64,000 nucleotides of DNA from Fimbriimonadaceae bacterium. Its GTDB lineage: Bacteria > Armatimonadota > Fimbriimonadia > Fimbriimonadales > Fimbriimonadaceae. Within the stretch, counting starts at the first letter, position 1; every line of letters starts with the position of its first letter. This document shows positions 40,136-48,284 of this stretch, one piece after another. The stretch lies in the NCBI GenBank assembly GCA_019454105.1, contig CP075364.1:2297362-2361361 (forward strand), given 5' to 3'. Both the position numbers and the translations under genes were made by a program. A model generated the notes under the pieces. The model saw only the letters and a program-made list of their open reading frames with translations. It made no database searches and was not told the origin of the DNA.

Positions 40136-41697
40136 CGACCTCCTCCTTTCGCGGGCGGAGGTCCGGGCTTGTAAGGGTTGGGCTTGTCGATCTTGCGATA
40201 TGTATCGGGGGTGCCGTGATTGAGTGCAGCCCATTCCGCGAGGTTCAGCGGTTTCGTATCCTTGTACTCCGGGTTTTCCGAAACATACTTCTCAAGCGCG
40301 GCAAGCGTAGTGAACGCGCGAGACCAGCCAGAGCATTCGGGATGCTCGCCGTACTTCTCCAAGAACACGATGCCGTCGATGTTCGAGGTCCAATTGCCCT
40401 CTTCATCGGAGATGAGCACGAGCAAACGGTTCGGGTCGTTGGTTGCGGCTCGAATGATGGCGCGGCCCGGCGTCTCCCCCGCCATGTCTCGGGCGCACAT
40501 GAGGCATCGCACCATCATCGTCCATCCTTCGGCGGAAACGGTCGCGCCCCAAGGGTTGCCTTCGGGCATCGGAATCGAGCAGTGGGAACATGCGCTCATG
40601 TCCATCCAGCCCATTCCCGACATCCACATGATGTCGTCCTCGCTGCCCTTCATCCAGCCCATTCCTGGCATGCTCGGCGGGTGGCGATGGTCGTGGAGTG
40701 AGTTCTCTTTGCCTTCGCTTTCACCCGGCGTTTCGCTGATATGAGTGGTGGCGAGGACGCGGTAGATCGCGATCTTTACCTGCTCCTGCTTCTGAGCTTC
40801 GGTGAGTTGCGGCTGGGCAAGGATATCGTTCACGTTGTCGTGAAGCATGTGGAGGTTATCGAAAGCGTTCGCGATCTGGGGAAATCGCTTTGCGAATCGA
40901 GGGCTCATTTCGGCCGTCATCGGCATGAAATCGCGGTCCGTCTTGTACAGTTCAGTCTCGTGATATCTCGCGCCAAGCACTTCGTATTGAGGAGCCTGAT
41001 CCTTGACCGGAACGCGGTAGAGCATGTCGTAGTTCACGGTCTGCAACCAGTGATAGCCCCAGAAGAGGCCGTTCACCTTTGGGTAGTCGGTGCGGAACTT
41101 CATCGAATACGAAAAGCTGTCGAGGTAATCCATGTTCATGGGCAACCCCGTGATCGCGTACGGCTGAGCTTCGTAGAACGCCCAGAGCCGCTCGATCTCC
41201 TTCTCCTTCTGCTCGTCGGTCCACCCTGGATGGGCGAAAACGTCGATCGTTTGGAAGTGGAGCGTATGCGCCCAGTCGAAAACCTTCTCCAGATAGCCGT
41301 ACTTGCGCAGGAAAGTTGGCGAGATCGCGCCTTCGTCCACCGGCATAGCTGGCTGGTTCTTCAGTACCCAGTTGATCGTGTCGAAGGTCTTCGTTTCGAG
41401 CGTAGAAGCCTCACCTCGCACGAGAGCCTCATAGGCCATGGCGTGACCAACTCCTGTTGCGTACATGTCCTTCGCGAACTTGGGAATTCGATTGATCGCC
41501 CAGTTGTAGGGCGCTGCTTTGTAGAAGAGGTGGTCTGCGCCGGGTGCAGCAAGCCATGCGGGCATGTCTCTCGGCATGGCTGGAAGCTCAGTCTGCTTTT
41601 TCATTCCGGCCATTTGATGACCGGAATGATCTTGCGCCAAGCCGAGCGAGGCTATGGCTGTGATGCCAAGTAGGGTGATGGCTTTCATAGTTTTCAC
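40132..41697 (-). CDS. Exported Met/His-rich protein with C-terminal NosL-like domain
   Basis: 521 residues. A signal peptide (LLGITAIASLGLAQ) leads to a His/Met stretch (DHSGHQMAGMKK). The large middle domain (about 50-330) is unfamiliar. A Met-rich segment (SMPGMGWMKGSEDDIMWMSG) precedes a NosL-like end with ACSHCSIPMPEG and VRCLMCARDM, then ISDEEGNWTSNIDG. The end resembles the following NosL-like gene, so the two may share ancestry. Coupled to both neighbours by ATGA overlaps. Probably a periplasmic copper-binding protein. Confidence 0.75.
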   Translation of the reverse strand: MKTMKAITLLGITAIASLGLAQDHSGHQMAGMKKQTELPAMPRDMPAWLAAPGADHLFYKAAPYNWAINRIPKFAKDMYATGVGHAMAYEALVRGEASTLETKTFDTINWVLKNQPAMPVDEGAISPTFLRKYGYLEKVFDWAHTLHFQTIDVFAHPGWTDEQKEKEIERLWAFYEAQPYAITGLPMNMDYLDSFSYSMKFRTDYPKVNGLFWGYHWLQTVNYDMLYRVPVKDQAPQYEVLGARYHETELYKTDRDFMPMTAEMSPRFAKRFPQIANAFDNLHMLHDNVNDILAQPQLTEAQKQEQVKIAIYRVLATTHISETPGESEGKENSLHDHRHPPSMPGMGWMKGSEDDIMWMSGMGWMDMSACSHCSIPMPEGNPWGATVSAEGWTMMVRCLMCARDMAGETPGRAIIRAATNDPNRLLVLISDEEGNWTSNIDGIVFLEKYGEHPECSGWSRAFTTLAALEKYVSENPEYKDTKPLNLAEWAALNHGTPDTYRKIDKPNPYKPGPPPAKGGGR

Positions 41698-42179
41698 TTG
41701 GCTGGCTTGGTTACCGCTTCTGCGAACTCGGCAAACGTAAGCGCCTTTGCGCCTTCGACTTTATGCTTCGCAACATAGGCATCAAAGGCGGCCTTGCTCG
41801 AAAACGCTCGGGACAACGCGGCGCAATCGGCGTGCTTCTTGAAGGTGTTGAGGAAGACCGCGCCTTCGGGAGCGGCCCACTTGCCGCCCGTGCGCTTGAG
41901 GACGACCGGCTCGCCTACCTTCTCGCTCGGAGCGTAAACGACGAGATCGCCCTTGTATCGGCCCTGGTCCTTGATGACGCAGTACATGCACCGATACTCG
42001 ATGCGCTTGTTGCCCGTTTTCAGAACGACTTCGTTGTCCTGTTCTTTGGTGTTTTGGACCAGCTTCATCTTGCAGTAAGGGCAGTCGCCTTCGTGCGCCG
42101 AAGCGATCGGAGCGAGGCCGAGTGTGCCGATGACGGCGAACAGGGCGAGGGACTTCGAGATTGTGTTGATGATGTTCAT
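41694..42179 (-). CDS. NosL-like copper chaperone
   Basis: 161 residues. A signal peptide (ALFAVIGTLGLAPIASA) is followed by HEGDCPYCKMKLVQ and YRCMYCVIKDQGRYKG, the CxxC and CMYC motifs of NosL-type copper chaperones, and a second half with KKHADCAALSRAFSSKAAF. The second of two ATG codons is used because AAGGAA lies eight bases upstream. It overlaps the Met/His-rich gene. It would carry Cu(I) in the periplasm; NosL normally serves nitrous oxide reductase, which is not seen here, so it acts in copper handling. Confidence 0.82.
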   Translation of the reverse strand: MNIINTISKSLALFAVIGTLGLAPIASAHEGDCPYCKMKLVQNTKEQDNEVVLKTGNKRIEYRCMYCVIKDQGRYKGDLVVYAPSEKVGEPVVLKRTGGKWAAPEGAVFLNTFKKHADCAALSRAFSSKAAFDAYVAKHKVEGAKALTFAEFAEAVTKPAK

Positions 42180-42199
42180 AGTTCTGTTTCCTTGAGGAT

Positions 42200-42559
42200 T
42201 CACTTGACGACGACCTTGCCGTCGTACATGTCCATGCCGCAGGTGAACGGGATCTCACCGGCCTTGTCGGGCGTAAAGGTGAAAGTCACGGACTTGCCGG
42301 ATTCGACCTCCTTCGATTGGTTGAGGGATTTGAAGACAACCGTGCCTCCGCAGCCAAGCTCTTGGCCGCCCTTGAATGTCAGTGCCACGGGCTTGCCACG
42401 CTGGACCGTGATGAGGTTCGGTGTGTACTTGCCTCCATCGATCGTGATGGTTGCGCGTTGGACGCCTTCGGTTGTTGATGCCGCAACTGGTTCGGACTTG
42501 CAACCGGCCGCGACAGCGGTGGCGAAGGCTGCAAGCAGAAAGGCTTGAGGGGCTCTCAT
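42200..42559 (-). CDS. Cupredoxin-like lipoprotein
   Basis: 119 residues. A lipoprotein signal peptide (AFATAVAAGC) precedes a single cupredoxin fold: RATITIDGGKYTPNLITVQR, GKPVALTFKG, LGCGGTVVF, then FTFTPDKAGEIPFTCGMDMY. The end motif C-x-M-x-M and the earlier Cys suggest a variant copper site lacking the classical His pair. The ATG overlaps the upstream stop. It would bind or pass copper at the membrane surface. Confidence 0.85.
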   Translation of the reverse strand: MRAPQAFLLAAFATAVAAGCKSEPVAASTTEGVQRATITIDGGKYTPNLITVQRGKPVALTFKGGQELGCGGTVVFKSLNQSKEVESGKSVTFTFTPDKAGEIPFTCGMDMYDGKVVVK

Positions 42560-42708
42560 GATTGCACCTTGCCTTTGCAAGCTTTCCCGGAGCCGCAACC
42601 ACAGTCTGGCTTGCTGTCCGGATGGCCTACGCCTAGGCGGCGAAGAACCAACCAGGCGTAAACGCCGACGCCGGCCGTGATGAGTGCGTTTGATCCTAGG
42701 GTCTGCAT
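42556..42708 (-). CDS. 50-residue membrane protein with Cys-rich tail
   Basis: One membrane helix (LITAGVGVYAWLVLRRLGVG) and a tail with CGCGSGKACKGK, similar in plan to the FeoB-associated Cys-rich family. The ATG overlaps the upstream stop (TGATG) and its stop overlaps the cupredoxin ATG. The tail could bind one Cu or Zn ion on the membrane face. The longer frame to 42756 lies in the upstream gene. Confidence 0.75.
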   Translation of the reverse strand: MQTLGSNALITAGVGVYAWLVLRRLGVGHPDSKPDCGCGSGKACKGKVQS

Positions 42709-44393
42709 CACTTCACCTCGATGGCGAAGCCGAGCGTCCGAACCGCGCCGCGCCAATCGAACTGGGCGTAAACTTTGTAGAGTCCAGGCTTGGGGAACCG
42801 GCCCGTGAAGTGGACCATGCCTTGCTTCACCTGAGCTTCACTCTCCTCGTCTTCGGCAGGGTGGCTGTGCACGACCGTCTGACCGTCTTGGTGGAAGATC
42901 ATCATGTGACCTGCCGCTCCGAGCCACTTGACGGTATCCCCAGCAGCCTGGCCGGTCTTCTCGTCAGTGAGCTTGACCATCAAGGTGGTCTTTCGACCGA
43001 CCTGGATGTCGCGAGTCACAAGCTCCCCCTTAAGACCGCCGTCGGCTGCAGTGGTCGTGAGATTCAACTTGGTATCCCACGTCGGCTTGTCGCCGTGGAC
43101 GCTGACCTTCGCGATGAGGACCCGTGATCCTTTGCCGCTAGGAGCAACGTCGCCGTACACCCAGTAATCCCCTCCAGCGGGAAACGTGATCGGAATTGAC
43201 CACGTGCCATCTCTTGCCATTTCGGGGTGTTCGTGAAGGAACCAGTTGAGGTCCTTGCTGGCAAGCAAGAGATGGAACTGCTTCTCATGAGCGACATCGA
43301 ATGCGCTCTGAACCTTTCCGGTCTTCGTGTCGACGACTCGCAACTTCAGGTTGCTCGGTTGGCCAGCCATTGCATGAACGGGCCAATCGACAACCTTGAG
43401 TTGAAAGGGCTGTGGCTTGGCGACGTTGGCTGGGCGCTCGTCTTTCACGTCCACTAGAAACGCGATGTCATGTTTGCCTTGGCCCGGAATGTTCAGCGTC
43501 AGGGCAATCTTGTAATCTCCGCCGTGGGGAAAGAACAGAACGACGCCGTAGTCGCCGGGTACGCCTTCACGGTGCACTTCGGGCTTGGCTTCGGGCATCC
43601 CCGCCATGCTCGGCATCGTCATGACGGCGGTCGCTTCGATTGCCCCCACCCCCTTGAAGCCGTCTTCCACCGGGTCCTTAGCCGTCGTGTCGACGACGCG
43701 GAACTCCACATCGATCTCTTCCTGAGCGTACAGACCTTCCTCTGGAACGCGAAGGACGGCTTCGTATTTGCCGAACTGCACCTTGGTGACGACCTTGACG
43801 TCAGAGGTCACAGGGTGATGCGAAGCGTCGTGCTTGATCGCTTTGGCGACTTGAATGTTCTTCTCGATTCCCGCGAAGAGATACTTCTTGGGGTCCTTCT
43901 CGAAGGGCCCGCCGCATCCGGCGCAACACATGTACCAGCGCACCCCGTCGTGGTCAACGTAGTCGCTTGCCTTGGAATAGGAAGGGACGGCCTCCTTGCC
44001 AACCGGGCAATAGAGAGCCTCCTTCGCGGGCACGGCAGCGAACTTCTTGGGGTTTGCCAAGAATGCCGCCTTGTTCTCTTCCGACTGGAAGGGATAGCGG
44101 ACCGAATCAAAGTCGGCCGTTGCCTTGGCTTTGTCCGCATCCAGCCGCAATCGGCTGACCGGATCGAACAGAAAGACTCCAACCGTGTTCTTTGCAGATC
44201 GCTGAGTCTTCAGAAACGCTTCCGGAGACTTGGCGAAGTTGGCGTCACAGCCTGCGCAGCAGAACTGAAATCGCGAGCCGTTGTATTCCACGACCGGCGA
44301 CGATGGGGCGACGGCGCTGCCCATGACCGGGCATTTGAGTGCCGGAGTTTGGCCAAGCGCCATCGCCGTGAAGACGATGAGAGTTTGAATCAT
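42708..44393 (-). CDS. Exported YHS-repeat and YtkA/FixH-like metal-binding protein
   Basis: 561 residues. A signal peptide (TLIVFTAMALGQ) precedes two clear YHS domains (LKCPVMGSAVAP then FQFCCAGCDANF; ALYCPVGKEAVP then WYMCCAGCGGPF) with a Cys-less one between them (SVRYPFQSEENKAAF). The second half has three Ig-like YtkA/FixH-type domains with His/Met motifs (MTMPSMAGMPE, FLHEHPEM, HMMIFHQDGQTVVHSHPAED). It probably binds and delivers copper in the periplasm. First gene of the six-gene operon; 71 bases separate it from the Cys-rich gene upstream. Confidence 0.85.
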   Translation of the reverse strand: MIQTLIVFTAMALGQTPALKCPVMGSAVAPSSPVVEYNGSRFQFCCAGCDANFAKSPEAFLKTQRSAKNTVGVFLFDPVSRLRLDADKAKATADFDSVRYPFQSEENKAAFLANPKKFAAVPAKEALYCPVGKEAVPSYSKASDYVDHDGVRWYMCCAGCGGPFEKDPKKYLFAGIEKNIQVAKAIKHDASHHPVTSDVKVVTKVQFGKYEAVLRVPEEGLYAQEEIDVEFRVVDTTAKDPVEDGFKGVGAIEATAVMTMPSMAGMPEAKPEVHREGVPGDYGVVLFFPHGGDYKIALTLNIPGQGKHDIAFLVDVKDERPANVAKPQPFQLKVVDWPVHAMAGQPSNLKLRVVDTKTGKVQSAFDVAHEKQFHLLLASKDLNWFLHEHPEMARDGTWSIPITFPAGGDYWVYGDVAPSGKGSRVLIAKVSVHGDKPTWDTKLNLTTTAADGGLKGELVTRDIQVGRKTTLMVKLTDEKTGQAAGDTVKWLGAAGHMMIFHQDGQTVVHSHPAEDEESEAQVKQGMVHFTGRFPKPGLYKVYAQFDWRGAVRTLGFAIEVK

Positions 44394-44464
44394 TGATTTT
44401 CCTGTGCTTTGGTAAGGGACTTGCGTCTACGACGAATCCCACGCGACGGAGTGTCGAGCGGGGG

Positions 44465-44932
44465 TTACGCAAGATGCACAGGAGGCGCGCGCCCAAGGGA
44501 GACGTAGTTGGGCCCGAAGGTCGGCGGACCGGAATCCGTTCCGAAGATTCCAGGCTCTGATTCAGGCTCTAAGAATGCGAGAATGCCCTTCCTTTCAACA
44601 GGAAGGTCGGCAACGACCTTAGAGATTTGAAAACTAGAGGCAACCGTTGCTGCGATGTCCGGCTGCGGCGTGCCCGGAACTGAACTGATGCTGCATTTGC
44701 AGTCGTCTGATTGGGACTCTTTAATCGACTGAGCTGGCTTAGACTTGTGCCCTTTCTCCGTCTCGCAACCTTTGACGCAGACCGGATCGGCCGCCTCGTG
44801 CGTCGACTTCCCGACGCAGCAATCCATTTTGCAACTGGTGTTGAACAGCGAAGCGATCACGCTCGTGGGAACGAATCCCGCCAAGAGCACGAGCATGGCG
44901 ACCATATGGATCACGCTGCGCGTTCGCCGCAT
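44465..44932 (-). CDS. Exported Cys-rich small protein, paralogue of cassette B first gene
   Basis: 155 residues from the ATG at 44932. A membrane-type leader (VIHMVAMLVLLAGFVPTSVI) is followed by Cys-rich sequence (TSCKMDCCVGKS, VCVKGCETEK, DDCKCSIS) and an end FGPNYVSLGRAPPVHLA. Plan and terminal APPxxL match the protein at 25939. TATAAT lies seven bases upstream of the ATG, so the mRNA seems leaderless; an ATG at 44965 is upstream of that promoter. Probably a periplasmic metal-binding accessory. Confidence 0.7.
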   Translation of the reverse strand: MRRTRSVIHMVAMLVLLAGFVPTSVIASLFNTSCKMDCCVGKSTHEAADPVCVKGCETEKGHKSKPAQSIKESQSDDCKCSISSVPGTPQPDIAATVASSFQISKVVADLPVERKGILAFLEPESEPGIFGTDSGPPTFGPNYVSLGRAPPVHLA

Positions 44933-44939
44933 CACGTCA

Positions 44940-44945
44940 ATTATA
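44940..44945 (-). promoter_or_regulatory. -10 TATAAT of the cassette C Cys-rich gene (leaderless)
   Basis: A perfect TATAAT on the minus strand, with seven bases between it and the ATG, puts the start site at the start codon. No -35 match is seen. The arrangement is the same as at 25928 in front of the paralogous gene. Confidence 0.55.
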
Positions 44946-45018
44946 ACGCCCCGGCGCTCGCCCATGTTCCTTTAAAGGCTGATGATGCGCTGCTCGGAGT
45001 CGCGCAGAACCCATTTTG

Positions 45019-45061
45019 TTTAGGAACCAATCTTAGGAACCAATTCAGGTTCCTTTGAGTC
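45019..45061. repeat. att repeat R4 arm region next to the intact tRNA-Ala
   Basis: TTTAGGAACC (45019-45028) and CTTAGGAACC (45032-45041) arms and an inverted CAGGTTCC precede the 3' end of the functional tRNA gene. These are the same arm sites as in R1-R3, which makes the tRNA the fourth, live attachment site. Confidence 0.85.
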
Positions 45062-45137
45062 TGGTGGAGATGATGAGATTCGAACTCACGACCTCTGCAG
45101 TGCGATTGCAGCGCTCTCCCAACTGAGCTACATCCCC
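45062..45137 (-). tRNA. tRNA-Ala (anticodon CGC)
   Basis: A 76-base cloverleaf including an encoded CCA. The acceptor GGGGATG pairs with CATCTCC (one G-U pair). The D-arm is GCTC/GAGC, the anticodon stem CTGCA/TGCAG has loop ATCGCAC (anticodon CGC), and the T-arm is GTGAG TTCGAAT CTCAC. Its 5' end overlaps the 3' end of mqnA by ten bases. The integrase crossover lies in the anticodon loop region, since the partial copies all end there. Confidence 0.95.
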
Positions 45138-46000
45138 ACGGGAACCCGGGCCGTACCGGGGTCGGGGAGTGTACCAGTTCCCCCATTTCCTGACCGCACC
45201 CAGACAGGAAGGCCCAGGTCGCTCGCGAGCCCGGACTCGCCGAGCCTCCGGGCGAACTCGGACAGCCCCTGTTTCTCTCGCTCGCCCAGACCATAAACCA
45301 TCGTCTGGCCCAAATACCGGCGGACGGCCTCGCGGCTCCAGCCGCTCCGCTCGGCCACCGTTTCAACGTAAGGTTCGGCCAAACTCGAGCCCCGTCCGGC
45401 CCCCACCCGATGCGGGCTTGCCGCCAAACTCTCGGCCAGAGCCGCGTCAAGGCCCTCAAGGCCCGTCCACAAGGCCCAAACAAAGGGGAGGCCCGTCCAG
45501 GAAGACCAAGCTTCTCCCAGGTCGAGAACGACCGCCGAACCGGCTTCGGCCGTCATGCCGGCGTCGCCGATGAGAACGGCGGCGTCGGCCCGGTCGAGCA
45601 TCGCCCCCAGTCCGCCAGGGATGGGCTCCGACTCAGGGCACGCGCCATAGACTTCTTTCAGAACGAGCTGGGCGAGGAGATTGCTGGTCATCGACGCTGG
45701 GTCGAGAGCCAACCGCCGGATCTCGCCGAGTGGTCTGCTCGAGAAAACTCTGACGCTCTCTACGGCTCTGTCGCTGACGATGCCGACCCCGTCGGCGGCC
45801 CGTGCTCCGGGTAATGACAGGGCGTACACGCTCGAAACGAGCACGGCGTCGGCCTCGCCCGACTCCAGAAGCGTTGGAAGGCGGGAGGGAAGATCGAACG
45901 TCACCTCGACGTCAACGGGCAGTCCGTCGACCAGAGGCATTGCGTTCACATAGGGGACGCTCGCCACGCGCTTCGGCACAGTGTTCTCTACGCCGCTCAT
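45128..46000 (-). CDS. mqnA: Chorismate dehydratase, futalosine menaquinone pathway
   Basis: 290 residues. The start [17 protein letters not shown] is the MqnA substrate-binding edge. [20 protein letters not shown] and the [20 protein letters not shown] motif (S-x-TS-L-x-Q) are further hallmarks. It converts chorismate to 3-enolpyruvylbenzoate, the first step of the futalosine route. The ATG at 46000 overlaps the RNase H stop. The stop lies in the 5' end of the tRNA gene, so the tRNA may be processed from the mqnA transcript. Confidence 0.9.
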   Translation of the reverse strand: MSGVENTVPKRVASVPYVNAMPLVDGLPVDVEVTFDLPSRLPTLLESGEADAVLVSSVYALSLPGARAADGVGIVSDRAVESVRVFSSRPLGEIRRLALDPASMTSNLLAQLVLKEVYGACPESEPIPGGLGAMLDRADAAVLIGDAGMTAEAGSAVVLDLGEAWSSWTGLPFVWALWTGLEGLDAALAESLAASPHRVGAGRGSSLAEPYVETVAERSGWSREAVRRYLGQTMVYGLGEREKQGLSEFARRLGESGLASDLGLPVWVRSGNGGTGTLPDPGTARVPVGM

Positions 46001-46488
46001 CGGGAACCTCGCGGCGGATAGCCTGGGTCCGGGGGGAGGTCGTCGCGGTTCGACCACTCGACCGATATCCCGTCGCACCACTCGTTCTCCTCGTGCCCAT
46101 CATGACCCCGGACCCACTCGAAACGTACTTGATGAGTCTCGCACAGGGCGAGCAGGCGCTCCCAAAGATCCGGGTTCTGGGCCGGTTCGTTCGATCCACG
46201 CTTCCACCCCTTGGCCCTCCACGATTTCGCCCAGCCTTTGGTCATGGCGTCGACCACGTACCGGGAGTCCGACGTCAAAGTCACTACTGACGGGTACCGC
46301 AACTTCTCAAGAGCGGCGATGCAGGCCATGATCTCCATTCGATTGTTCGTCGTGAGGCGAAAGCCCCCGGCGACTTCCTTGCGCTTGTCCCCGCAAAGGA
46401 GGAGCGCCGCGTACCCGCCCGGGCCTGGGTTGCCCTTGCAGGCCCCGTCCGTGAAGATCTTGACTTGGGGCCGTCCATTGCCCGACAT
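45997..46488 (-). CDS. rnhA: Ribonuclease HI
   Basis: 163 residues. All four acidic sites are present: [30 protein letters not shown], and the final Asp in [33 protein letters not shown] is the basic protrusion region of the E. coli type. It removes RNA from RNA-DNA hybrids. Coupled to mqnA by a four-base overlap. Confidence 0.96.
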   Translation of the reverse strand: MSGNGRPQVKIFTDGACKGNPGPGGYAALLLCGDKRKEVAGGFRLTTNNRMEIMACIAALEKLRYPSVVTLTSDSRYVVDAMTKGWAKSWRAKGWKRGSNEPAQNPDLWERLLALCETHQVRFEWVRGHDGHEENEWCDGISVEWSNRDDLPPDPGYPPRGSR

Positions 46489-46513
46489 CAGCCCACACTA
46501 CCCTTTAAGCCCG

Positions 46514-47248
46514 TCACTTGTCTACCTCTTCTTGTTTTCTGGCCACCACGACGATGCTGCTGCCCCAAGGCAGCGAGATCCAGGACATCAGCTTTGACTC
46601 GAACCTTTGCAGGCCGATCAGAAACCGATTGAGCCAGGCTGGCACCTTTGGGAGCCGCACTTCGGCCTTCCCGCCGCGGGTCTTCTCGATGAGTCTGACA
46701 AACAGAACGACCGGGAAGAGTAAGAAAACCCCGTAGCTGAGCCTGACGACCCGGAGCCCGGCTCCTTCGACCAACCGCCTGACATCATGGGCGCGATATC
46801 GTCGGTGGTGGTGGAGGGCGACATCGTGGGGCCCCCACAGACTTTGAAAGGCAGGGACGTTGATCACGAGCACCCCCCCAGGACGAAGGGCACAGGCCGC
46901 CTGGCGCACAGCGGCAGCGTCGTCGGCCACGTGTTCGATCACATCGAGGGCGACGACTGCTGAGAAAGTCGAGCCCTGAAAGGGAAGGGCCTGGGCGTCG
47001 CCGGCGACCAGGTTCCGAAGTCCCCGCTCTTGGCAGAACTTCAAGGCCACCGGGCTCACGTCGAGGCCGATCGCAGGGGCCAAGGCTTGAAGCTCCGTCA
47101 AGACGGCTCCTGTGCCACAGCCCATGTCAAGGATCGGGCCAGGTCCCAATTGGCCCCTGATCAGGTCGATGGCCAGTTCTCGGCGTGCGACAAACCACCA
47201 GTAGCTGTCCTCAAGATCGCGGAGCTTTCCGTACTCTTCAACTTGCAC
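46514..47248 (-). CDS. Class I SAM-dependent methyltransferase
   Basis: 244 residues. SAM motif ILDMGCGTGAVLTEL, acidic loop IGLDVSPVALKFCQERGL, and FSAVVALDVIEHVADDAAAV (motif post-II) are clear. The C-terminal part has a hydrophobic helix (VFLLFPVVLFVRLIE), as in methyltransferases that act with lipid-linked sugars. It overlaps the glycosyltransferase gene by 11 bases, so both act together, probably on a glycolipid or polyprenyl-linked glycan. Substrate unknown. Confidence 0.88.
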   Translation of the reverse strand: MQVEEYGKLRDLEDSYWWFVARRELAIDLIRGQLGPGPILDMGCGTGAVLTELQALAPAIGLDVSPVALKFCQERGLRNLVAGDAQALPFQGSTFSAVVALDVIEHVADDAAAVRQAACALRPGGVLVINVPAFQSLWGPHDVALHHHRRYRAHDVRRLVEGAGLRVVRLSYGVFLLFPVVLFVRLIEKTRGGKAEVRLPKVPAWLNRFLIGLQRFESKLMSWISLPWGSSIVVVARKQEEVDK

Positions 47249-47975
47249 GCATCGCCAAGCGCCTTCGCTTGCCTCTCATTCGAAGCATGACCAACTCGGC
47301 GATCATGCGTGGGCCGTCCCGCATGAGGACGACCTTCGACCCTTCTTGATGGCGCCAGCGAACAGGCACCTCGGCGATCCGGTATCCGATGTCGCGGGCG
47401 ATCATCAAGGCTTCGAAGTCGAACCCGAACCCGTCGAGCGTGCACCTTGAGAAGACGTCTCGCGCCGCTTCTCGGCGGAAGAGCTTGAACCCGCACTGGG
47501 TGTCGTGGATCCCCCTCACCGCCAGGGCCTGGACGGCAAGGTTGAACAGGCGCCCCAGCATTTCCCGGTGAATTGGCTGCCGCACTTCCAAGCGGCTCTC
47601 CCTCAAAGGACGACTGCCAATGGCGATGTCGTGGCCCTCCAGCGCCGCCTCGAGCTTGTCGAGTTCCTCGACGGGCGTGGCGAGGTCGGCGTCGGAAAAG
47701 AGGATCAAATCTGTCTCGGCAGCCAAGATCCCGGTCCGCACGGCACACCCCTTCCCTCGGTTCGGCGAGTAGGCGATTAGCCGCACGGCGGGCGCCCTCT
47801 CCGCCATTTCGCTCACCAGTCGTTCGGTCGCGTCGGTGCTCCCATCGCTGACCACAGTCAAGCACCAATCCCGGTTCGATGCCGAAAGATATTCCGCCAT
47901 CCGCTCGAGCGTGGGCAAGATCCGCGCCTCCTCATTGTACGCGGGGACGATGACGGCGATAGACGGGCGCGACAG
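47238..47975 (-). CDS. Family 2 glycosyltransferase (dolichol-phosphate-mannose-synthase-like), probable CTG start
   Basis: About 245 residues. IAVIVPAYNEEARI forms the GT2 N-terminal strand, followed by LTVVSDGSTDATERL, DLILFSDADLATPVEEL and GIHDTQCGFKLFRREAA. The last motif and short length match dolichol-phosphate glucosyl/mannosyl synthases. No ATG, GTG or TTG is available before the conserved VIVPAYNEE; the frame gives LSRPSIAVIV from CTG at 47975, so a CTG start or a lost start codon is proposed. A TTG at 47918 would remove the first strand. TATATT lies seven bases before the CTG. Confidence 0.82.
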   Translation of the reverse strand: MSRPSIAVIVPAYNEEARILPTLERMAEYLSASNRDWCLTVVSDGSTDATERLVSEMAERAPAVRLIAYSPNRGKGCAVRTGILAAETDLILFSDADLATPVEELDKLEAALEGHDIAIGSRPLRESRLEVRQPIHREMLGRLFNLAVQALAVRGIHDTQCGFKLFRREAARDVFSRCTLDGFGFDFEALMIARDIGYRIAEVPVRWRHQEGSKVVLMRDGPRMIAELVMLRMRGKRRRLAMRAS

Positions 47976-48284
47976 GGTGAAAAATATACCAAATAGGCCA
48001 AGAGGCGCCTTGGGCCAGTCGAGACAGCCCCCACTTAACGCATAGCGAAGGCTTTATGGCCAATGATTCTCTCCGCGCCGAGTGCAGACCATGGTGTCAT
48101 CCCTTGCCTCGACCCCCGGCCGCGTCTTGGCTTTTATCATATCATGAACCTGTGAACCGTCAATCTGCACAAGGTTGTAAACTAACAGGTTTTGTGTACT
48201 CACTGCGATATTCGATAAGAACTAAGGATCATTCGACCCACCGGCGAGGGGGCTGGGTGTTGACAGTGCCGGTGACAATGGTGC
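47976..48284. other. Intergenic region upstream of the oxidase cluster
   Basis: No gene is seen in these 309 bases. The central part is AT-richer and holds the dyad AACCTGT/ACAGGTT (48147-48153 and 48185-48191). TTGACA occurs at 48260-48265 but a -10 at the normal distance would fall on the ATG. The promoter of the ctaA-act-cox cluster must lie here. Confidence 0.5.

Noticed and set aside
44941-45483. 180-codon frame running through the tRNA gene
   Set aside because: It crosses the tRNA and the att repeat and shares its upstream part with mqnA in another frame.
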